DNA of 41,626 nucleotides, from contig ONWR01000015.1 in the NCBI GenBank assembly GCA_900321605.1, forward strand, positions 1-41,626, written 5' to 3'. A program made the translations under genes and the position numbers. Source of the stretch: an uncultured Bacteroidales bacterium. Lineage in GTDB: Bacteria; Bacteroidota; Bacteroidia; Bacteroidales; Paludibacteraceae. This document shows, piece by piece, positions 35,601 through 41,626 of the stretch. Within the stretch, counting starts at the first letter, position 1; each line of letters begins with the position of its first letter. Under the pieces are notes generated by a model. That model searched no databases. It had not been told where the DNA came from and saw nothing but the letters and a program-made list of their open reading frames with translations.

Positions 35601-36479
35601 ATGCCAAAGCATCTAAAAACAACCATATTTTTAACTTTAACAAGCACCCTTTTCCAAGAGGTGCCTTCTCCTGCGGTTTCCAAGGTTCACGCCCGTGGTG
35701 TGCGCTATTTATACCCTATTGACGGCATCAATTATTACTGCGGAATGATGAACTCCCACAAGCAAGGTCAAAAATACCGCAAACACATCATCGTCCGTCG
35801 TGTTCCCCGTTTTGGCGGCTTGCACCAACTCTATACGTACCATTTTCCCAAGACGTGGTCTGCAGCCTGTGTAGCTAACCGCGAACTCATCAAAACCGCT
35901 CAGAAACTCGCTCACGCCCTCGAACACGACTACTCCCCGGAAGGCATCGAATGGAGACTCCGTTTCTTCCATCATTATTTCCATGTCGTCAAAGGTGGCG
36001 CCAAACCGGAACCCGGTCTCAAGCCCTATACCCGTTTCTATCAATACGTCTACGTCTGCATCTACCGCGACCTCAAATCCGCCGTTACCGCCGCCCAACA
36101 AGCCGCCGCTCAAGAAGCCTCCCTCTCTACCGCTCAAGAAACCTCCCTCGCCGCCCAACAAGCCTCCCTCGCCGAGCAACCCACCGCTGCCTTCCTCGCC
36201 CAAAATGCCTCCGCCGAGCAGTCTTTGTTGAGTGCTCCGTGCGTCAGCGCGGAGTCTCTTACCATTGCTCACCCCCACACCGTGCTGTCCACTTCTCGGC
36301 GCTGTCTCGCCGAGCCTTCCCTTGTCGAGCCTTCCCTCGCCCAACCATCCCTCGCCGAGCCTTCCCTCCCGACTCCCGAGGACATCTCCTTTGTGCCCAT
36401 TAACCCTCGTCCTCTCCGTTCTCGCCGCACGTACCCCCTCAACGCCCTCATCCATCGTCAAATCGTCAATATAGATTAG
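35601..36479 (+). CDS. protein of unknown function with low-complexity C-terminal repeats
   Basis: A 292-aa protein from ATG 35601 (MPKHLKTTIFLTLTSTLFQE); an in-frame TTG at 35556 would add 15 residues. Residues 1-165 look like a genuine compact domain, basic and rich in Tyr and His (RYLYPIDGINYYCGMMNSHK, RRVPRFGGLHQLYTYHFPKTW, LRFFHHYFHVVKGG). Residues about 170-265 are low complexity: Ala/Gln/Ser/Leu blocks (AAQQASLAEQ) and 5-residue EPSLA repeats coded by 15-bp units. The tail is basic (PRPLRSRRTYP). G+C content is high and synonymous codons are C-ending, unlike the AT-rich genes that follow. There is no signal peptide, and I do not recognise a family. It has its own promoter and an odd leader. 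Confidence 0.7.
   Translation: MPKHLKTTIFLTLTSTLFQEVPSPAVSKVHARGVRYLYPIDGINYYCGMMNSHKQGQKYRKHIIVRRVPRFGGLHQLYTYHFPKTWSAACVANRELIKTAQKLAHALEHDYSPEGIEWRLRFFHHYFHVVKGGAKPEPGLKPYTRFYQYVYVCIYRDLKSAVTAAQQAAAQEASLSTAQETSLAAQQASLAEQPTAAFLAQNASAEQSLLSAPCVSAESLTIAHPHTVLSTSRRCLAEPSLVEPSLAQPSLAEPSLPTPEDISFVPINPRPLRSRRTYPLNALIHRQIVNID
36312..36371. repeat. four 15-bp coding repeats
   Basis: Units of the type GAGCCTTCCCTCGCC at 36312, 36327, 36342 and 36357, encoding EPSLV, EPSLA, QPSLA and EPSLP. A looser set of Ala/Gln/Ser repeats precedes them at about 36080-36180. Confidence 0.9.
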
Positions 36480-36505
36480 AAAACGTCATTTTTTTGACCA
36501 AAGAT

Positions 36506-36536
36506 TTGCATATATCAAAAATTATTTGTAATTTTG
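36506..36536 (+). promoter_or_regulatory. Bacteroidota-type promoter for the DUF4160-DUF2442 pair
   Basis: TTG (36506-36508), 20 bp, TAATTTTG (36529-36536), 28 bp before the start at 36565. Confidence 0.87.
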
Positions 36537-36564
36537 CACCGCAAAATGAAAGGGAATAGCAATT

Positions 36565-36822
36565 ATGCCTGAAATAAGTCGTTTTTATGGAATAGTTATA
36601 ACAATGTATAATTCGGAGCACAACCCTCCGCACTTTCACATTCGTTATAATGACTATCGTGCTACTATGGATATTAACACCGGCGAAATAAATGGTAACT
36701 TACCCCGCCGCGTCTTGAATCTTGTTTATGAATGGTACGACGAGCATAAAAGCGAGTTGAAAGAGAATTGGCTTCGCATGGAAAAAGGCGAAGAGATTAT
36801 CAATATTAAACCACTTGACTGA
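36565..36822 (+). CDS. DUF4160 domain protein
   Basis: An 85-aa cytoplasmic protein with the DUF4160 signature: MPEISRFYGIVITMYNSEHN, then PPHFHIRYNDYRATMDI and the C-terminal EWYDEHKSELKENWLRM. DUF4160 genes are very often followed by DUF2442 genes, as here (one base between the stop TGA and the next ATG). The pair has been suggested to act as a toxin-antitoxin-like or accessory module, but its activity is not settled. It has its own promoter. Confidence 0.92.
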   Translation: MPEISRFYGIVITMYNSEHNPPHFHIRYNDYRATMDINTGEINGNLPRRVLNLVYEWYDEHKSELKENWLRMEKGEEIINIKPLD

Positions 36823-36823
36823 T

Positions 36824-37069
36824 ATGAATCTGATTTGGATAAATAGCGCCAAGTATTTAGGCGATTACCGCTTGTCTCTGTCATTTTCTAATGGCGAGCA
36901 ACGTGTGTTTGATGCAAAGGAGTTTATCGCGTCTCATCCTTTGTTTGCCCCCCTTCAAGACAAGAAATTATTCAGTCAGTTTCAGTTAGACGGATGGACT
37001 ATTTCGTGGCAAAATGGCACATTGGATATAGCGCCGGAATATCTCTATGAGGTAGGCACAGCCGCTTAG
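36824..37069 (+). CDS. DUF2442 domain protein
   Basis: An 81-aa protein from ATG 36824, one base after the DUF4160 stop; an in-frame TTG at 36815 would add three residues and is less likely. The DUF2442 pattern is visible: YRLSLSFSNGEQRVFDAKEF, then FQLDGWTISWQNGTLDIAPEYLYE. It is co-transcribed with DUF4160. In related pairs this member is considered the likely antitoxin or partner; that is context only. Confidence 0.9.
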   Translation: MNLIWINSAKYLGDYRLSLSFSNGEQRVFDAKEFIASHPLFAPLQDKKLFSQFQLDGWTISWQNGTLDIAPEYLYEVGTAA

Positions 37070-37408
37070 CCCCACAGTCCCGCATGACATAAATCCGAGC
37101 TGCTGAACTCAACAGCGCAAAAATGAGAACATAAGAAATAATTAGCGCGAAGCGTCGCGCAATAATAAAGCATTCAGCTAAGTTGAAATCGAACCCGAAA
37201 GGGTGAGAACTTGGGCCTTCGAAAACTGGACACTTTCGAACCTATTACTAAACCAAGAACAAGGCTTTTATGCTCACGCAATGACGTGAGCCTTGTTCGG
37301 TAGATATTTGGTTTAGTAAGGTAGTCCAGAAATCCTCGAAGACCCAGATTGAAGCTAACAAGCCTCACGTTTTTCGTGTATATATGAATAACCAAAATAT
37401 TTACTATT
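37070..37408. other. 339-bp intergenic region before the P-loop gene
   Basis: Contains a small hairpin (GCGCGA 37145-37150 with TCGCGC 37155-37160) and the long nested structure at 37211-37347, followed by CACG-TTTTT-CGTG (37366-37378). I see no protein-coding frame of note and no clear TAnnTTTG promoter. Confidence 0.7.
37211..37347. ncRNA. candidate structured RNA or small inverted-repeat element
   Basis: Four nested helices pair in order. Arm pairs: 37211-37222 with 37336-37347 (TTGGGCCTTCGA against TCGAAGACCCAG, with a G-T pair and a C-A mismatch); CTGGAC 37226-37231 with 37324-37329; TTACTAAACCAA 37245-37256 with 37308-37319, a perfect 12 bp; and GAACAAGGC 37257-37265 with 37290-37298. 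The tip is GCTCACG 37272-37278 with 37285-37291 around loop CAATGA. The whole forms one imperfect hairpin of 137 nt. It resembles no RNA class I can name. It may be a regulatory RNA of the downstream operon, a retron-like or MITE-like element, or a recombination site. Strand of action is undetermined. Confidence 0.55.
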
Positions 37409-37867
37409 ATGAATAAATACTTTATTTGTATTGATGCAGATGAAGATAGTGGCAAATCTGCTACACTTCTATGCCTCATTAGAATGTTAGAGGCACAAAA
37501 CGTCGACAAATTAGAGGCTTTCCCACATAACGAGGAGGAAGCGAAAGAGTATCAAGCTGACCGAACAGTGGCTTTCCAAATGAACAATCATTTGGTACTC
37601 ATTCAATCGCAAGGTGATCCGGGTACGCATGTCTTCGCCGACACAAAGGCTTATTTGGAGAAGAACGAGCCACGTATTATTATTTGTGCCGCCCGTCCAA
37701 ACGGAGAACCGATGAAACAGGCAAGAGAAAATGCAGCGGGCTACACCTTCATCCATTTTCAGAACTATAGGTCTGAACAACCAAACAATTATCTTCTTAA
37801 CAATCAACTCAACCGCCTTTCTGCGGAAAGTTTGTTAAGTGCAATTCATGAACTTTTAAATATTTGA
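37409..37867 (+). CDS. small P-loop protein of unknown function
   Basis: A 152-aa cytoplasmic protein. The amino end MNKYFICIDADEDSGKSATL places a beta strand before ADEDSGKS, which fits the Walker A pattern [AG]xxxxGK[ST] with Ala in the first position. HLVLIQSQGDPG could be the Walker B strand, and PRIIICAARPNG the next one. The size fits a minimal P-loop NTPase or kinase-like fold, but no specific family is recognised. It follows the nested hairpin element and lies 4 bp before the long LRR-GHKL frame, so the two are almost certainly one operon. Confidence 0.65.
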   Translation: MNKYFICIDADEDSGKSATLLCLIRMLEAQNVDKLEAFPHNEEEAKEYQADRTVAFQMNNHLVLIQSQGDPGTHVFADTKAYLEKNEPRIIICAARPNGEPMKQARENAAGYTFIHFQNYRSEQPNNYLLNNQLNRLSAESLLSAIHELLNI

Positions 37868-37871
37868 TATT

Positions 37872-40800
37872 ATGAAACGTCTTTTATCACTCCTTTTTGT
37901 CTGCCTTTGTTTTTCTATATTTGCAAATGCAGTTAACAACATTAAAGACACTACTATCATCTATTGTGATACTATTCATTACGAAATGAATGGTAGTCAA
38001 ACAAGATACTATCGCTATGAAATTAAGTATCAGGTGAATTTATTAAATCACAATGCAAAGATTTCACGAATAACAGCTTTAGGACAAGATAACAATATTT
38101 CGTGGTTGGAGTACTTGACAGAGAATAATTATATTGACTCCAGTGCGATATACGTTGAGGTTCCTGAGACATTAAGCATCAACAATGAATTTTATATCGT
38201 AGATTCCATATTAAATTTCGAATATTTTTCCCCTACATACGATATATACAGAGGAATAAAAATTCCGAAGACCATAAAATTCATAGCTTGTTCTTTGCAA
38301 CCATTCACTATAATGAAACATTTAGAATGGTTTGAAGTGGATGCCGAAAATCCGTACTATAGTTCAGTGTCTGGATGCTTATGTGACAAAACTGGTAAAG
38401 TGTTAATTTGTTATCCAGTATGTCAAAGAGAAGATATTACTGTGCCTGAAGGATTTGAAGAAGTGAGAAGATATGCCTTTGCGCCTGCGACCAGTTATGT
38501 GAATAATCCAAGCACGGTAAAAACAATACGTTTAGCGTCCACTATCAAAAAAATGGATTCTCCTGCAGATTTTGCTTGTCCAAATTTGGAATCGGTTTAT
38601 ATTCCAACTTTGTCCCAGTGGTATAACATCGATTTTAATAGCCCTTATGTACTGCAACACAATTTTGATTTGTATGCAGATGGAAATTTGGTAAGTAGCA
38701 TTACTCTTCCCGACTCTGTGCAACGCGTCAAATACGGGCAGTTCATGGGCTGTAATTTAGATACTGTTATCATCCCAGAGGGTATAACCAATATTGAAGA
38801 ACATGCGTTTCACGGATCTACAATAAAATGTGTATATATACCGACAACTATTGATTCTATAAAATATGCGGCTTTTTCAGCAACCAATAGTTTGAAATAT
38901 GTGCATACGAAAGATATTTACAAATGGAGTCAGATATTTTTTGAGTTTATAACATCCCAACCATTATTATATGCTCAAAATCTTTATTTGAATGGAGAGT
39001 TAGTAACAAATCTTGAGATAAACAACAACATCTCCAAGTATGCCTTCTGTGGTGATACTTCTCTGGTCTCTTTGACTTTAGATTCCAACGTTAAGAATAT
39101 AGAAAGTCAAGCTTTTTATCTTTGCAAGAATCTTAAAAATGTAACATTGAATGATAGTTTGTTAAGTATAGGAAAAATGGCTTTTGAATCATGTTCTATG
39201 ACATCAATAGTTATCCCCGAAAATGTAGATACAATAGGCGATAGCTTTATTTCACATAACCCTCTAAAGGATATTACCTTCAAATCCTTACGACCTTTTC
39301 GATATAGTAGAAGCACCCTTGCTTATACAGATAGTTTAAAAGATATTTATATCCCTTGCGGCACGTATGATATTTATTCTAATATTATTGGGTATAAGGA
39401 TCTTTTGCAAGAACCGACATTTGACTTTTCATATCAAGTAGATATTAACGATAGTGAACTTGGATCAATCGCTTTGCTTCATACTCCTGATTGTTCGGAT
39501 TCCACTCTTACAATAGAAGTTACTCCATATTCATGGGCTCACTTTGTACAATGGAGCGATGGAAATACAGACAATCCTCGCTCTATTAAAGTGGACCAAG
39601 ATACAACATTAAGTGCTGAATTGGAATATAATAATGTTACTCTTACTCTTTCGTGCGATGACGAAAAAGGAACTGTTGTCGGTTCTGGGACATACCCCTA
39701 TAATACTGAAGTTACTATTTCAGCAACACCTAAACATGGTTACAAGTTTTATCTTTGGAATGGGGATTCTTACTCAAAAGAACAAACATACACATTTACT
39801 ATTGTAAATGATATGGAAATGGTTGCCCATTTTACACCAGAAACTTATACAGCAACTATTCAATCCGCGAACGAAGAAATGGGATATGCATATGGATCAA
39901 CAACAGCGGAATATTTATCTACAATTGAGATTTCAGCGTACCCGAATTATGGCTACCATTTTGCCCAATGGAGCGATGAGAACAAAGAAAATCCGCGTCA
40001 ATTTGTTGTAGAAAATGATACGACATTGATTGCGATATTTGAGCCTGATACATTTGCTGTATATGACTACTACGAAGAAGATGGTTACACCATAGGAGGA
40101 GGTTCATATCCTTACATGGCGGAAATATCGGTTACTGCTATTCCAAATAAAGGCTACGATTTTTACAGTTGGGATGATGGTATTTATGAAACGACAAGGA
40201 CAATCACCATTACTGGAGAAATGTATTTGTATCCTATTTTTGGAAAACATCTCTATCAAGTCAATATTTACTCTAATGATTATAATATGGGTAGTGTTAA
40301 TTATAGCGGAGAAAACCAATTCTATTATCAGGACGTGATACGTTTGGAAGCTTATCCGTCTTATGAGCGATATGAGTTTGAGCGTTGGAGTGACGGAAAC
40401 ACAGAAAACCCCAGAACAATCATAATTGATAGAGATATAGAACTTGAACTTGAGAGTGTAAAGCATAGAATATCATCTTTTCTTAGACCAAGCCAGTTAA
40501 ATGAGATTATTTGGAAAACTGGCTTGTTCCTCAAAGAAGCCATCAATAATGTATATGAACATGCCTATGGCAATAACTGCACGAAATATGTCGGGTATTA
40601 TATACGGCATCGTACTGGGCTGACAGACAATACATTGTCGCCAACATCGAGGAAGGATTTGGAAAAATCTTTCAACTCAGAAATGAGGGACGTGAAATGT
40701 TTTGTCAAGAACTTCCCCATGACTACAACCAATTTTTTGGAGATTTATGTAATTGATGCAGGAATTGGATTAACCAAGCACTTTTCTCTTAAGAGAAATT

Positions 40801-41626
40801 ATGTTAAGATGAGCTTTAGGGAAGCCTGGAGAGAAACTATTGGACTAGGCCAAAGGGGTATTGAAAAAGAAAAATACACGCATTTTGGAGGCCTTTATAC
40901 ACTTGGAAAATTATTAGATAAAGAGTTCCTCTTAGCAAGAGATTACGATTATTGGATAGGTGATGTCATTCCTGTTGTAGCAACAAATGGTTCATATGTT
41001 GCAGCATGTTCTAAAGGAGAAGACCATTACGTACAAGGTCTTTCATTGATGAGTCGTTTGGCAATTCTTCAACCAATGGATTATAAAGATTGGGTGCTGT
41101 CACCAGATTGCGGTGTTTGCTTCATTGAGGCGATGAAAGAAGAACGAAGTATCTACGAAAAGTATTTCCACTGTAGTTACAGCAAAATGCCTTTTTGTTT
41201 GTCATATATAAAGGACAATAGGTATGATGTGTCTTTTATGGATAATGTAAAGTATTTGAAACAGAAAGAAGGCGTAAAGTTTTGTTTTTTCCTTCCAAGC
41301 GAACATGTTTCTAAAAATGGTATTTACGACTACATTACAGAAATCAAATCGCTAGCGGGAATTAGCAATGACAGCAAGACCGTCATTATAGCAGATATTC
41401 CCGTCAACGAATGTGGACTCTATCAACAGGCTTTGAAAGATGCCTACTTTAAGAGCGGATTTACAAAGAGAGTTGAGAGGATTATCATGATTTCACAGCG
41501 TTTATCTGTCTATGTTCTTATTAAACAAGGTGAAACCTATGTGGACTCATACAGCGAAACTATGAAGTACATCCAGAACAAACCAAAGGATTTCTCTCCA
41601 CATTTATCACTTCTTCATGCAGTGGA
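37872..41626 (+). CDS. signal peptide-LRR-InlB-repeat protein fused in frame to a GHKL ATPase-like domain (runs off the window)
   Basis: Reading from ATG 37872 I find 1251 codons with no stop to the window edge. Residues 1-20 form a signal peptide (LLSLLFVCLCFSIFANA). Residues about 110-510 contain BspA-type leucine-rich repeats (VIIPEGITNIEEHAF; LTLDSNVKNIESQAF; SIVIPENVDTIG), closing with IYIPCGTYDIY. Residues 521-863 are five InlB-like repeats (each with GY.F..W.DG...NPR). From 865 the character changes to a GHKL ATPase: an N-box KEAINNVYEHAYG (E889, N893), a G1 box VIDAGIGL (D962 to G966) and a G2-like THFGGLYTLGKLLD (about 1003-1016). There is no membrane segment between the parts. Similar LRR-InlB proteins normally end in a T9SS tail. 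Samples of 60 bases are mostly 25-30% G+C. The gene sits 4 bp after the P-loop gene. Confidence 0.8.
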   Translation, partial: MKRLLSLLFVCLCFSIFANAVNNIKDTTIIYCDTIHYEMNGSQTRYYRYEIKYQVNLLNHNAKISRITALGQDNNISWLEYLTENNYIDSSAIYVEVPETLSINNEFYIVDSILNFEYFSPTYDIYRGIKIPKTIKFIACSLQPFTIMKHLEWFEVDAENPYYSSVSGCLCDKTGKVLICYPVCQREDITVPEGFEEVRRYAFAPATSYVNNPSTVKTIRLASTIKKMDSPADFACPNLESVYIPTLSQWYNIDFNSPYVLQHNFDLYADGNLVSSITLPDSVQRVKYGQFMGCNLDTVIIPEGITNIEEHAFHGSTIKCVYIPTTIDSIKYAAFSATNSLKYVHTKDIYKWSQIFFEFITSQPLLYAQNLYLNGELVTNLEINNNISKYAFCGDTSLVSLTLDSNVKNIESQAFYLCKNLKNVTLNDSLLSIGKMAFESCSMTSIVIPENVDTIGDSFISHNPLKDITFKSLRPFRYSRSTLAYTDSLKDIYIPCGTYDIYSNIIGYKDLLQEPTFDFSYQVDINDSELGSIALLHTPDCSDSTLTIEVTPYSWAHFVQWSDGNTDNPRSIKVDQDTTLSAELEYNNVTLTLSCDDEKGTVVGSGTYPYNTEVTISATPKHGYKFYLWNGDSYSKEQTYTFTIVNDMEMVAHFTPETYTATIQSANEEMGYAYGSTTAEYLSTIEISAYPNYGYHFAQWSDENKENPRQFVVENDTTLIAIFEPDTFAVYDYYEEDGYTIGGGSYPYMAEISVTAIPNKGYDFYSWDDGIYETTRTITITGEMYLYPIFGKHLYQVNIYSNDYNMGSVNYSGENQFYYQDVIRLEAYPSYERYEFERWSDGNTENPRTIIIDRDIELELESVKHRISSFLRPSQLNEIIWKTGLFLKEAINNVYEHAYGNNCTKYVGYYIRHRTGLTDNTLSPTSRKDLEKSFNSEMRDVKCFVKNFPMTTTNFLEIYVIDAGIGLTKHFSLKRNYVKMSFREAWRETIGLGQRGIEKEKYTHFGGLYTLGKLLDKEFLLARDYDYWIGDVIPVVATNGSYVAACSKGEDHYVQGLSLMSRLAILQPMDYKDWVLSPDCGVCFIEAMKEERSIYEKYFHCSYSKMPFCLSYIKDNRYDVSFMDNVKYLKQKEGVKFCFFLPSEHVSKNGIYDYITEIKSLAGISNDSKTVIIADIPVNECGLYQQALKDAYFKSGFTKRVERIIMISQRLSVYVLIKQGETYVDSYSETMKYIQNKPKDFSPHLSLLHAV

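Noticed and set aside
35709-36461. 250-aa Gly/Glu-rich minus-strand open frame
   Set aside because: It is the complement of the low-complexity Ala/Gln/Ser tail; the plus strand has the promoter and a better domain.
37211-37347. Retron msr-msd or integron attC site
   Set aside because: No reverse transcriptase or integrase is visible and the attC end motifs do not fit; kept as an unclassified structure.

Overview
The window looks like a chromosomal segment of a Bacteroidales (Bacteroidota) bacterium. The evidence is a TonB-dependent receptor with an N-terminal carboxypeptidase-like domain, a DUF3078 outer-membrane protein, a large secreted protein with a type IX secretion (T9SS) sorting tail, a class I fumarase, and eight promoters of the Bacteroidota type (TTG, exactly 20 bp, TAnnTTTG). 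I cannot name the genus. Core genes are about 45-50% G+C in the samples I counted by hand. Almost every gene 3' end or intergenic gap carries short tandem repeats, mostly 7 bp long with a sequence that differs from site to site. Some copies lie inside coding sequence.

Layout. 1-5935 (minus): a likely operon of a degenerate LytM-domain protein, dxr, rseP, a TonB-dependent receptor and the first codons of a possible lipoprotein. 6018-9518: fumA (minus) and, divergently, a CcdA/ArsG-like membrane protein followed by trmN6, with a bidirectional terminator after trmN6. 9652-11873 (minus): rny with zapA and a ZapB-like coiled-coil gene (RNA turnover and cell division). 12016-13248 (minus): a DUF3078 protein, then a 621-bp divergent intergenic region with three consecutive inverted repeats. 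13870-25107 (plus): T9SS cargo protein, mfd, kdsB, deoD, an outer-membrane protein and yidC. 25028-25673 (minus): an unrecognised 174-aa protein preceded by a 31-aa membrane peptide. 25887-26678 (plus): a membrane-anchored LytTR regulator behind a cluster of GTGACGAAA-like repeats. 26675-34891 (minus): two paralogous Wzm-like ABC permeases, an MMPL/RND transporter, rluB with a 12-residue repeat extension, rpmF, a DUF177 protein and pheS.

34892-41626 is accessory in character. It holds a hairpin-rich, pyrimidine-rich non-coding stretch; a 292-aa protein of unknown function with a low-complexity tail and an unusual leader; a DUF4160/DUF2442 pair; a 137-nt nested hairpin that looks like a structured RNA or small mobile element; a 152-aa P-loop protein; and, four bases later, a very long open frame that leaves the window. 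That last frame (at least 1251 codons, no stop) joins a signal peptide, BspA-like leucine-rich repeats and five InlB-type repeats to a GHKL/HATPase-type domain. A secreted adhesin-like front is therefore fused in frame to what is normally a cytoplasmic ATPase. Most of this end is AT-rich compared with the core. The fusion, together with the P-loop gene and the structured element before it, is the strongest candidate here for something undescribed. An assembly chimera or recent gene fusion must be excluded first.

Working together: dxr (isoprenoids), kdsB (LPS Kdo), rseP (envelope-stress protease), yidC, the TonB receptor, the MMPL pump and the two permeases form an envelope-centred gene set. 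fumA, deoD, rny, mfd, pheS, rpmF, rluB and trmN6 are housekeeping metabolism and information processing.
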